Assembly (NCBI RefSeq): GCF_002286915.1
Contig: NZ_MVOG01000004.1
Location: 62,001 to 126,000, forward strand
Direction: 5' to 3'
From: Bifidobacterium italicum
GTDB lineage: Bacteria; Actinomycetota; Actinomycetes; Actinomycetales; Bifidobacteriaceae
DNA length: 64,000 nucleotides
Shown piece after piece: positions 34,170-41,664 of this stretch. Each line of letters opens with the position of its first letter. Position 1 is the first letter of the stretch. The notes beneath the pieces are model-generated. The model was not told the origin of the DNA. It saw only the letters and a program-made list of their open reading frames with translations, and ran no database searches. The translations under genes and the position numbers were made by a program.

Positions 34170-35597
34170 ATGACTACCGCATCGACGAAGCCCGTCATAC
34201 CCGCGAAAAACGACGGCGACGGCAAATCCATCATCGCGCTCATGGTCGCGCTCATGGCGGCCATCTTCGCGTTCCAGCTCAACGCGTCCATGCTCTCCCC
34301 GGCGCTCACCACGATGGCCAACCAGCTGCGCAGCGACGACGCCCAGATAGGACTGACGCAGACGGTGTTCTTCACCGCATGCGCCGTGTTCTCGCTGTTC
34401 CTGCCGCGATTGGGCGATCTGGCCGGGCGCAAGAAGGTGCTCATCGGCATGCTCGCGCTCACCGGCATCGGCTGCTGCATCTCGGCGCTCGCCGTCAACG
34501 TGCCGATGCTGATGGTGGGACGCGTCATCCAGGGCGTCGCCGGACCGGTCGTGCCGATGACGCTGCTCATGCTGCATGCGCGCGTCACCGACGACGCGCG
34601 CTATGCACGGCTCATGGCCATCCTGACCGCCGTCAACGGCGGCATTGGCGGCGTCGACGCGCTGCTCGGCGGCTGGCTCGCCGGCCACTTCGGCTTCCGT
34701 TCGATCTTCTGGGTGATGGCGGGCGTCGCGCTCGTCGCGATCATCCTCGTGTGGCTCTTCGCCGGCGAAAGCCATGCCGAGGAGAGCCAGAAGATGGATT
34801 GGCTCGGCGTGGTGCTGCTGTCCGCGGCCTTCCTGTCCATCTACCTCGCCATCGACCAGATCCAGAAGCTCGCCGGGGCCAATTGGTGGCTCGTGGCCGT
34901 CGAGCTCATCGTCGGCGCCGCGCTGTTCATCGGCTTCTGGCATGTCGAGAACCATAAGAAGAATCCGATGGTCGCCACCAAGTACCTCAAACAGCGCCGC
35001 ACCTGGGGCCTGCTGCTCACCACGCTGCTGACGATGACCGGCGTCTTCGCGATCATGAACGGCATCGTCCCGGCGCTCGCGCAGGACACGCGTTTCGGCG
35101 CGGGCATCTCCACCGACACCGTCTCGCTGTTCACGCTCACCCCGTACGCGCTCGTCGGTCTGGCCTTCGGCCCCGTCGCCGGCGTGCTCGCGTCCAAGCG
35201 CGGATACCGCTTCGTGCTGCGTGCGGGCCTTGTCGTCTCCGCGATCGCGATGGTCTTCGGCGTCTTCGTCTGCCACGGCCCGGCGATCTGGAACCTCATC
35301 GTCCTGTCGGTCGTGCTCGGCGTCTCGTATGCGGGCACCGCGAACATCATGCTCAACGGATTGGGCATCGTGCTGTCCCCGGAGGACAATCCGGGCTACC
35401 TGCCCGGCCTGAACGCCGGCGCGTTCAATCTGGGATCCGGATTGAGCTACGCGATCCTGTACGGGCTGCAGAAGGCGTTCACGGCCTCCGGCGGGGCCAC
35501 CTTCGGATACATGGCGTCGATGGTCGGCGGCATCGTCCTGCTCGTTCTCGCCCTCGCCTGCTCGTTCCTGATCCCCAAGCCGCAGCAGGAGCGCTGA
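34170..35597 (+). CDS. MFS transporter, probable nucleoside or related uptake/efflux
   Basis: 475 residues with about 14 predicted helices, as in DHA2-type major facilitator proteins. The loop motif PRLGDLAGRKKVLIGML lies between helices 2 and 3, and IQGVAGPVVPMTLLMLHARV is near helix 4. Ribosome-binding site GAAGGAAG. It is in an apparent operon with the nucleoside hydrolase, so nucleosides are the obvious substrate. DHA2 proteins are, however, often drug exporters. The spacer before it contains short echoes such as AATCAACGAGGATTCAACG. Confidence 0.8.
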   Translation: MTTASTKPVIPAKNDGDGKSIIALMVALMAAIFAFQLNASMLSPALTTMANQLRSDDAQIGLTQTVFFTACAVFSLFLPRLGDLAGRKKVLIGMLALTGIGCCISALAVNVPMLMVGRVIQGVAGPVVPMTLLMLHARVTDDARYARLMAILTAVNGGIGGVDALLGGWLAGHFGFRSIFWVMAGVALVAIILVWLFAGESHAEESQKMDWLGVVLLSAAFLSIYLAIDQIQKLAGANWWLVAVELIVGAALFIGFWHVENHKKNPMVATKYLKQRRTWGLLLTTLLTMTGVFAIMNGIVPALAQDTRFGAGISTDTVSLFTLTPYALVGLAFGPVAGVLASKRGYRFVLRAGLVVSAIAMVFGVFVCHGPAIWNLIVLSVVLGVSYAGTANIMLNGLGIVLSPEDNPGYLPGLNAGAFNLGSGLSYAILYGLQKAFTASGGATFGYMASMVGGIVLLVLALACSFLIPKPQQER

Positions 35598-35669
35598 CCC
35601 GGCTTCATCCATGACGCGGTCGCCGGCGGACATCCCGCCGGCGACCGCGTCTGTGCTGTAGGGCCGATG

Positions 35670-36821
35670 TCATATGCGGCGCTTGAAATAGGCGAAGAGA
35701 TCGCGCTCGCGCACGCACAGCGACGCGGCCACGGCCCCGGCAACCGCACCCAAAGCGGCGGCGAGCATCGGGCGCAGCGTCAGCACGACGATCTGCTGCG
35801 GCGCGGAACCCGCCCACAGATGCATGACGGCCAGCGGCAACGGCAGGCACAGCACGATGGCCGCGAACGTCCAGCTGGCCGTCTCCAGCATCATCTGGAG
35901 CACCAGAGCCGGTTTCGGCACACCGCAATGCAACGCGGAAGCCAATTCGAGACGCCGCGTCCACACGGCGACGAAGCCCAGCGCCAATGCGACGCCACCG
36001 GCCAGCGCGGGCATCCATGCCGTTGCGCGCGATGAGAACAACGCGGAGGAGTCAAGCCCGGCTCCGAACCTCGTGTTGAGCTGGCGTACGGTGGGGCGGT
36101 TGTCCCCGTCGTCGGACACGGTGCCGACGCTGAGCAGCGCCAACGATTCGATCGAATCGGGCACGGGCCATGTCTTGATCAGGCATTCGTCGAATACGCC
36201 GTCCCGGGGCACCGGCTGCACGACGGCATAGGTCGCATTGGAGCTGCGTCCGTCCTCGGGGGAGGGGTAGACCCCGGCGATCGTCGCCGGCGTGTCGTCG
36301 GCGAGCCTCGCCGTCTGTCCGCTTGTCAGGCCGAGCGTCTCGGCGGCCTGTCCGGACAGCCAGACACCGCTCGATTCGGAGCCGGTAAGCGCGCGTGTGT
36401 CGCGGCTGTTCGCCGAGGCCAGCGCCTGCACCGCGCCCGGCGTCGCCTCCAGCAGCGGCAGCGACGTGGAGGGAAGCACGGCGAACGATATGCGCGAATC
36501 GGCGGTCCGGATCGCACCGGCGGCATGCACTCCCGGGGCGTCGGCGAGTGATTCGCAGGATCGCGCGTCGATGCGGCCGGGATATTCCACGACGTAGGTC
36601 GAGGCCCCCGAGGAGACGTAGTCGTCGATGCGTTCGTCGATCGAGCGCAACTGGAGCAGCTCGGCGCCCGCGGCGGTGAACATGATGGCCATAAGCGCCG
36701 CCGCGTACAGCAGCGCATGCGTCGTGCCGGAGAGGATGTCGCGCATGGCTTCGCCGGTCACGCCGCGCAGTCGCATCTGCGCTCGTTGTGCGCGACCGTG
36801 CCCGTTTCGTGCGGCGCTCAT
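35670..36821 (-). CDS. FtsX-like ABC permease of the bacteriocin locus
   Basis: 383 residues from the ATG at 36821, which overlaps the ATPase stop (ATGA). One membrane helix near residues 24-45 (HALLYAAALMAIMFTAAGAE), a large extracellular domain, then three C-terminal helices (AWMPALAGGVALALGFVAVW, SWTFAAIVLCLPLPLAVMHL, MLAAALGAVAGAVAASL). This is the MacB/FtsX layout. With the ATPase and adaptor it forms a MacAB-like exporter or protection system. It is the last gene of the bacteriocin cluster. Sequence similarity to named MacB proteins is weak. Confidence 0.7.
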   Translation of the reverse strand: MSAARNGHGRAQRAQMRLRGVTGEAMRDILSGTTHALLYAAALMAIMFTAAGAELLQLRSIDERIDDYVSSGASTYVVEYPGRIDARSCESLADAPGVHAAGAIRTADSRISFAVLPSTSLPLLEATPGAVQALASANSRDTRALTGSESSGVWLSGQAAETLGLTSGQTARLADDTPATIAGVYPSPEDGRSSNATYAVVQPVPRDGVFDECLIKTWPVPDSIESLALLSVGTVSDDGDNRPTVRQLNTRFGAGLDSSALFSSRATAWMPALAGGVALALGFVAVWTRRLELASALHCGVPKPALVLQMMLETASWTFAAIVLCLPLPLAVMHLWAGSAPQQIVVLTLRPMLAAALGAVAGAVAASLCVRERDLFAYFKRRI

Positions 36822-37465
36822 TGGTAGTCCCTCAGATCGATCACGTCGGTGCATGCGTCGCGGGTATCCGGATCGTGGGTGGCGATGACGACGATGACGC
36901 CGGACCGACTCAACGCATGAAGATGGTCGTTCACTTCCCTCGCGGTGTGCCGGTCGAGCTGCGCTGTCGGCTCATCCACAAGCAGCAGCTGCGGTGAGGT
37001 GGCGACGCCGCGGGCGAGCATCAGACGTTGCGCTTCGCCTCCGGACAGGTCGCAGAACCTGCGCATGGCAAGGGATCCAAGTCCAAAAGCGGCGAGCAGC
37101 CCAAGCGCGTGGCGGTTCGCCGCCTCGCGACGCTCACCTCGTGCGATGAACGGCAGCGCCACATGGTCAAGGGCGCTGCGGTGGGCGACGCCATGCGGGT
37201 TCTGCTGCACCCAATGCAGCTGTTCGCAATGCACGCGCTCGACGCTTCCCTCCAACGGCGCGATCCATCCGGCGATGATCGAGAGCAACGTGGACTTGCC
37301 CGAGCCGGACGGTCCGATCAATGCATAGACGTGGCCTGCGTCCAATCGCCGCGTGAGTCCGTGGAACAGCATGTCCGCACCGTCATGGCCCCTCTGGTTC
37401 GCATGGAAGGCGTGACCCACATCATGCAGCAGGACCATTGCATCCGTCTTGTCCGCCGCGTTCAT
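36818..37465 (-). CDS. ABC transporter ATP-binding protein (LolD/MacB type)
   Basis: 215 residues from the ATG at 37465, which overlaps the adaptor stop by ATGA. Walker A is ALIGPSGSGKSTLLSIIAGW. The Q-loop is WVQQNPHGVAHRSALDHVAL, the signature CDLSGGEAQRLMLARGVA, Walker B LLLVDEPTAQLD and the switch VVIATHDPDT. It powers the permease encoded immediately after it. Such systems export peptides or protect against antimicrobial peptides. Here export of, or immunity to, the lactococcin 972-like peptide is likely. Confidence 0.9.
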   Translation of the reverse strand: MNAADKTDAMVLLHDVGHAFHANQRGHDGADMLFHGLTRRLDAGHVYALIGPSGSGKSTLLSIIAGWIAPLEGSVERVHCEQLHWVQQNPHGVAHRSALDHVALPFIARGERREAANRHALGLLAAFGLGSLAMRRFCDLSGGEAQRLMLARGVATSPQLLLVDEPTAQLDRHTAREVNDHLHALSRSGVIVVIATHDPDTRDACTDVIDLRDYQ

Positions 37466-38616
37466 CGGCAACTCACCGTCTTGTCGGCGGGTACGTCAAC
37501 ATGCTCCAATGTGCCCGATTGCGGGGAGACCATCGATCTTCCCAACTGTGAGGCCACGATCGTCACCTGCTGCGGCTCGCCGTCGACGGTCACGCAGCCT
37601 TTCCCGCTGCTTACATCGGTCAGTGCCGACGGAGGGATGATCGATACTGCGCGCGGTTCCGCCAGCGACCACTGATAGATGACGTCGACGGGCGAGCCGT
37701 CTGCGACGGCGGATTGCTGTGATGATGCGCCCGAGGACGACGATGCCGAAACGCCCGATCCGCTGCCGGAGAGCATCGACTGGTATTCGTGGCTGGCCGC
37801 GATTGCGTTGAGGAAAGCCGGATCGTTCATCTGTGTGACATCGTCGTCTATTTCGAAGGTTTTGTCGGCTACCGTCACCGTGCGTTTACCCGCGGCCGGC
37901 TGCCCGTCCGCATTTTCGGAAGTGCGGATGATGATGGCGTTGGTGATGATCGGCGCAGTCTGCGCGATGCCGTCTCCTGCATGGACCTGCGTACCGACTC
38001 GCACCGAGCATTGACGGATCGTCATCGCCTTGGCGGGTTGCCACAGAATCTGAGCCGGATCGAGGTTCCATCCGTTGTCCGCCGTGATGAGGGGAGCTCC
38101 GGTCTTCTCGGCGAGCGCGTTGAACGCGGCGATGGAGTCGGAGGAGAACGTATCCGTATCGGGGGCCGCATATCCAAGGTCACGCAGCGCGTCATGCAAC
38201 GAGCGCACATCGTTCCCCTGTGTGCCGATGGCGAGCGGCCGATACAACGGGATGCTGGTATGCAGCGACAGCACGGCATGATCGTTGATGGAGAACATCG
38301 ACGTTCCCGATTGCAATGCGGCGCCGGCGGTGCAGGTGGAGGATGTGAGCGTCCCGTCCTGCGGCATCTGCAATGTCGAGGCGTCGCTTTGGGCGAGACG
38401 GAAGGTCACGGCGCGCCGATCGTCGAAGACGCCGTCCTCGACGGTCATCGTGCCGGCTGTCGTCTTCGAATCAAGGTCCGAGGGAGGGACGGGCCGTATC
38501 AGGAGCAATGCAAGCCCCATGCCGATGGCGAGCATGACCGCGCAAAGCAACACGATGACTGACATGCTGATACGCGGTGTGTGGCGCATGATCCTTGGGC
38601 GCGTGTGATTGCTCAT
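37462..38616 (-). CDS. Membrane-fusion/adaptor-like protein with peptidoglycan-binding segment
   Basis: 384 residues. An N-terminal signal anchor (SMSVIVLLCAVMLAIGMGLA) is followed by an extracellular part. PLAIGTQGNDVRSLHDALRD, then DTFSSDSIAAFNALAEK, resembles a peptidoglycan-binding domain of type 1. Around it, TLTSSTCTAGAALQSGTSMF and VRVGTQVHAGDGIAQT recall the lipoyl-like halves of HlyD/MacA adaptors. A Ser-rich linker lies near 295-315. Its stop overlaps the ATPase start, so the three exporter genes are coupled. It likely bridges the permease and cell wall. Confidence 0.7.
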   Translation of the reverse strand: MSNHTRPRIMRHTPRISMSVIVLLCAVMLAIGMGLALLLIRPVPPSDLDSKTTAGTMTVEDGVFDDRRAVTFRLAQSDASTLQMPQDGTLTSSTCTAGAALQSGTSMFSINDHAVLSLHTSIPLYRPLAIGTQGNDVRSLHDALRDLGYAAPDTDTFSSDSIAAFNALAEKTGAPLITADNGWNLDPAQILWQPAKAMTIRQCSVRVGTQVHAGDGIAQTAPIITNAIIIRTSENADGQPAAGKRTVTVADKTFEIDDDVTQMNDPAFLNAIAASHEYQSMLSGSGSGVSASSSSGASSQQSAVADGSPVDVIYQWSLAEPRAVSIIPPSALTDVSSGKGCVTVDGEPQQVTIVASQLGRSMVSPQSGTLEHVDVPADKTVSCR

Positions 38617-38652
38617 GGGGGTGGCTTCTCTCGTGACGTTGCGGATTCGGCC

Positions 38653-39279
38653 TTATGCGTTGGGGTTGGCGTTGCAGGCCCAGTAGGCTGGTGATTTCTC
38701 GGCGTCGTAGTCGGAACGTTGCTCGTTGAAGTACTTGCCGAAATACTCGTCGTCGAGGTCGGGGTCGGTGACGATGCGCTTGTAGTCTTCCGCCGTCATC
38801 GTTTCGTCGGCGATCCCGTGGCGCTTGAGACAGTCGACAAGCGGCGTGACAGTGTCTTCGCCAGAGGCATAGCCCTCGACGCTATGAAGGATTTCGATGT
38901 ATGGCAAGGCGGTTCGTGTTTCACATTGTTTGGCGTCCTTGAGCGCCTGCTCGCCGCTTACGCCTACGGGGGCATGTTCGCTGCGAGCACCGGCATTCCC
39001 CTCAAATTCGACTTCGTATCCTTTTTCTTCAAGACAGTTTGAATACATTTCTCTGACTTGATCGAATTCGGCATCGGTAATATGTTCATCGATGAGTATC
39101 TTTCGTACGACATCGGATTGTGTCATATCGTATGCTTTTTGAAAAGTGACGGAGTTTGCCCCTGAGAATGTAACACTATCCTTGTTGAAATCTACATCTG
39201 TGGACTTGGAGTTTTGTCCACAACCTCCAAAAGCAAGAACTATGATAAAGGAAGTAAATATATAAATTGTTTTTTTCAT
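38653..39279 (-). CDS. Lipoprotein paralogue 1 of the bacteriocin locus
   Basis: 208 residues. Lipoprotein signal with FIIVLAFGGC (lipid-anchored cysteine near 20). Its last 45 residues (from YKRIVTDPDLDDEYFGKYFN) are identical, apart from the final residue, to lipoprotein 2 encoded 1.5 kb upstream. The middle is more diverged but keeps VVRKILIDEHITDAEFDQ. No known domain recognised. Position between the bacteriocin gene and its exporter suggests an immunity or sensing role. It follows the prepeptide gene after a hairpin and has no obvious promoter of its own. Confidence 0.75.
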   Translation of the reverse strand: MKKTIYIFTSFIIVLAFGGCGQNSKSTDVDFNKDSVTFSGANSVTFQKAYDMTQSDVVRKILIDEHITDAEFDQVREMYSNCLEEKGYEVEFEGNAGARSEHAPVGVSGEQALKDAKQCETRTALPYIEILHSVEGYASGEDTVTPLVDCLKRHGIADETMTAEDYKRIVTDPDLDDEYFGKYFNEQRSDYDAEKSPAYWACNANPNA

Positions 39280-39316
39280 GATGGGTATCCCTGTGGTATG
39301 GCTAAGTGAGGATAAT

Positions 39317-39342
39317 GAGGGCGAGATAAGTATCTCGCCCTC
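39317..39342 (-). terminator. Hairpin between bacteriocin gene and downstream genes
   Basis: GAGGGCGAGATA and TATCTCGCCCTC are perfect 12-bp arms around a 2-nt loop, 26 nt after the prepeptide stop. No T-tract follows, so it is more likely an attenuator or an mRNA 3' stabiliser that keeps prepeptide transcripts more abundant than the downstream lipoprotein and exporter genes. Confidence 0.6.
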
Positions 39343-39368
39343 TGATTCATGCTGATGGGGAAAGCTTC

Positions 39369-39656
39369 TTACTTGAAGAAATCAGCTCCAAAATCCAGCA
39401 CGGGCAATCCTCTAGAATACGCAGAGGACTTATGATAGGTGGCCGCAGTCTCTCCCCTGAAGGTCTGGACAGAGCCGTCCGGATACTGGGCTTGGTGGTA
39501 ATGACGAGAATAATAAGGGACGAAGGTGGCCATGGAATAATCCAGATAGACCACGCCTTTTCCGTACACTTCATACGCTTGCGCGATGCCGGTGAATCCG
39601 AATAACGATCCCAGTACCGCAGTGGCAGCCAGCAGCTTGCGTGTCTTTGACTTCAT
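39369..39656 (-). CDS. Lactococcin 972-family bacteriocin precursor
   Basis: 95 residues from the ATG at 39656 (AAAGGAGAGG upstream). A Sec signal peptide (KLLAATAVLGSLFGFTGIAQA) is probably cut after AQA, leaving about 68 residues, close to the 66 of lactococcin 972. The mature part is rich in Tyr, His, Gly and Ser: VPYYSRHYHQAQYPDG, then ATYHKSSAYSRGLPVLDFGA. The YYS-HYH pattern resembles the S-Y-h-H core of that family. Such peptides block cell-wall synthesis through lipid II. Neighbouring adaptor/ATPase/permease genes fit a bacteriocin locus. Assigned from recalled family features, not a search. Confidence 0.7.
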   Translation of the reverse strand: MKSKTRKLLAATAVLGSLFGFTGIAQAYEVYGKGVVYLDYSMATFVPYYSRHYHQAQYPDGSVQTFRGETAATYHKSSAYSRGLPVLDFGADFFK

Positions 39657-39685
39657 CGTCAATCCTCTCCTTTCTTTGATAATCG

Positions 39686-39707
39686 AGGAACACATCGTTA
39701 TGTTCCT
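39686..39707. promoter_or_regulatory. Inverted repeat upstream of the bacteriocin gene
   Basis: AGGAACA and TGTTCCT are separated by 8 nt, 30 nt before the prepeptide start. The half-site resembles part of the conserved element found upstream of the response regulator and lipoprotein 2 (AGAACAT), so it may be bound by the same regulator. Confidence 0.4.
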
Positions 39708-39830
39708 TATCTTCTAGTATTGCATGTCTATGATTTGTTTGTTGGTGTTTGTAGCAGTTCTATGACATCGCGTGCGGTGAAGACTGATATGCTATACCCG
39801 CGAAAATGCGAATTGAAATGCATGCTGTCA

Positions 39831-40493
39831 TCATATGTATTTATGTTTATTATCTTCTTGAAATCTATATATAGCTGCTGTAATTGTATCTACTTGCAGT
39901 TTTTCCATCGCTCGATGTGCAAAGGTATAGACGGTGCTTAGTGAAACACCAAGCTGATTCGCGATTTGTTGGGTCGTGTTGTGTCGGGAATAGAGGTGCA
40001 GAACCTGTGCTTCCCGTACGCTGAGCGGTTTCTGCTGTATGGTTGTGGTGCCTGCAAGGTCCGCATGTGCCTCCGTTGTATTCTTGAAACGCGCGGGGTC
40101 GATGCTTTTCCCGACGGCTAGGAGGGATAGGGCGGATGGGAGCCGTTTAGCGAGATGCCTCTTCGCTATGATGCCTTGTGCGCCGGCCTGCGCCAACACT
40201 TCGATATATGACTCACACATCCCAGATGACATGCCGAGAATGCTTATAGAGTCTGTTTCGGACCGTATCTGACGGCAGATCTCCGGAGCGCTCGCGATGT
40301 CGAATGACATATCGAGAAGAAGCGCTTGAGGTTGTTGTGCATTTCGCCCATTGAGGCAACGCTGCAATGCTTCATCGGACGACGATGTTTGCCAGAGAAG
40401 CGTACACAGATGAGGTCGGCCGCCTAGCCATGATCCGAGCGACTTAAGACACCAGATATCATCATCCATAATGGCGATGGTTGTCTTCCTCAT
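39831..40493 (-). CDS. Orphan NarL/LuxR-type response regulator
   Basis: 220 residues from the ATG at 40493, preceded by GGGAGGG. Receiver domain: acidic pocket IAIMDDDIW, phosphoacceptor aspartate in ALLLDMSFD, and IIAKRHLAKRLPSAL with the conserved lysine. C-terminal LuxR helix-turn-helix: LSVREAQVLHLYSRHNTTQQ, then IANQLGVSLSTVYTFAHRAM. There is no histidine kinase gene beside it, so the partner is elsewhere or absent. It lies directly upstream of the bacteriocin gene on the same strand and probably controls it, lipoprotein 2 and itself through the conserved 33-nt element. Confidence 0.9.
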   Translation of the reverse strand: MRKTTIAIMDDDIWCLKSLGSWLGGRPHLCTLLWQTSSSDEALQRCLNGRNAQQPQALLLDMSFDIASAPEICRQIRSETDSISILGMSSGMCESYIEVLAQAGAQGIIAKRHLAKRLPSALSLLAVGKSIDPARFKNTTEAHADLAGTTTIQQKPLSVREAQVLHLYSRHNTTQQIANQLGVSLSTVYTFAHRAMEKLQVDTITAAIYRFQEDNKHKYI

Positions 40494-40554
40494 GCTGTCC
40501 CTCCCCATGTTGTTTTCGTCTTTGAAACCTGAAGTCATTGTAGGAGAACGCCAA

Positions 40555-40587
40555 ATGTTCTGTCCATTGGTCTACCCATTTCGGGTA
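40555..40587 (-). promoter_or_regulatory. Conserved 33-nt element upstream of the response regulator
   Basis: Read on the minus strand it contains TACCCGAAATGGGTAGA, an inverted repeat, and then ATGGACAGAACAT. It is 29/33 identical to the element at 41469-41501. Both lie about 60 nt before the next gene. Probable response-regulator binding site or promoter. Confidence 0.65.
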
Positions 40588-40784
40588 GGTGATTAGATAT
40601 GTTGCCATTCTGCGCTCTCTGCCCCTTCATCGAACTGCTCAACACCGTGCAATACGTTTAATGAAGAACACAACCACAATGAAGCGTTGCAACGATTACT
40701 ACTACCCTCTAGATTGCGCGCCGAACTCGTGGCGCAGCGCCATGAGCGCCAGCCGGTGGCCGCAGCCGTTGAGGAGTATGGCAA
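40588..40784. other. Interval between the response regulator and lipoprotein 2, no gene supported
   Basis: About 200 nt without a credible gene. It carries a 12-nt repeat, AATGAAGCGTTG (40679-40690), that recurs at 41457-41468 beside the second regulatory element. This suggests that a longer segment was duplicated with the lipoprotein. Confidence 0.35.
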
Positions 40785-41411
40785 TCAGGAGTTGGGGTTG
40801 GCGTTGCAGGCCCAGTAGGCTGGTGATTTCTCGGCGTCGTAGTCGGAGCGTTGTTCATTGAAGTACTTGCCGAAGTACTCGTCGTCGAGGTCGGGGTCGG
40901 TGACGATGCGCTTGTAGTCGTCGGCGGTCATTGCCTGATCGGCGATATCATGACGCTTGAGGCAGGCGACAAGCGCATCCACGGAATCGGAGTCGGGATC
41001 TTGCCCATCGAGCTGATGCAGCTGCTCCACATAAGGCAACGCAGTGTCTGCGACACACTCTTGTATGTATTCATCTATTTGATCGACGCTGACTCCGGGA
41101 GGAAAACGTTCGCTTCTTCTGCCGTCCGTTCCCTCGTATTCCACGGTGGCGCCCTTTTCCCCGAGGCAGTCGGCATACAGTTGTCTTATCTGGTCGAATT
41201 CGGCATCAGTGATATGCTCGTCAATCAATATCTTCCGGACAACATCTGACTTCGTGGAATTGTATGCCTTTTCATAGGTGATGGAGTTAGCTCCTGTGAA
41301 CGTGACATCGTTCTTGTCGAAATCGACCGGTTGTGCGGATTGTGACTGCCCGCACCCTGCCAGCATGGCCACGATGCACAATGCCGATAGTGAGGTGAAT
41401 GTCTTTCTCAT
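40785..41411 (-). CDS. Lipoprotein paralogue 2 of the bacteriocin locus
   Basis: 208 residues from the ATG at 41411, the same length as paralogue 1; an ATG at 41432 would add seven codons. Lipobox AMLAGC. Shares KILIDEHITDAEFDQ and the whole C-terminus from YKRIVTDPDLDDEYFGKYFN. The DNA of the shared 3' end is also nearly identical, pointing to recent duplication or gene conversion. It has its own regulatory element upstream. The cysteines (DC or EC near 80, 115 and 155) are conserved between the copies and may form disulfides. Function unknown; immunity is a guess. Confidence 0.75.
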   Translation of the reverse strand: MRKTFTSLSALCIVAMLAGCGQSQSAQPVDFDKNDVTFTGANSITYEKAYNSTKSDVVRKILIDEHITDAEFDQIRQLYADCLGEKGATVEYEGTDGRRSERFPPGVSVDQIDEYIQECVADTALPYVEQLHQLDGQDPDSDSVDALVACLKRHDIADQAMTADDYKRIVTDPDLDDEYFGKYFNEQRSDYDAEKSPAYWACNANPNS

Positions 41412-41468
41412 CGCCGTCCCCCGTTTCTTCATCGTTGAAGCTTTGGGGTCATCATAAATGAAGCGTTG

Positions 41469-41501
41469 ATGTTCTGTCCATCACTCTACGCATTTCGGGT
41501 A
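41469..41501 (-). promoter_or_regulatory. Conserved 33-nt element upstream of lipoprotein 2
   Basis: Minus-strand TACCCGAAATGCGTAGA, three variable bases, then ATGGACAGAACAT. It lies 57 nt from the ATG at 41411, compared with 61 nt for the copy before the response regulator. This spacing also supports the 41411 start. Confidence 0.65.
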
Positions 41502-41610
41502 TGGGCCTGTATTGTGAAGCCATTGAGATATGCGGTTGAATGACATGGACGCCGAGATCATGTCGGATGACGGGACTGAGCATGACATGCGCATCCGGCC
41601 CGAACGGATA

Positions 41611-41639
41611 GCGGGGCGGCATCATCGATGCCGCCCCGC
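41611..41639 (-). terminator. Hairpin downstream of purD
   Basis: GCGGGGCGGCATC, loop ATC, GATGCCGCCCCGC: a perfect 13-bp stem 25 nt after the purD stop. No T-tract on the purD strand, so termination strength is uncertain. Confidence 0.65.
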
Positions 41640-41664
41640 GCTATGGGGATGAGGTCAGGTGCCG

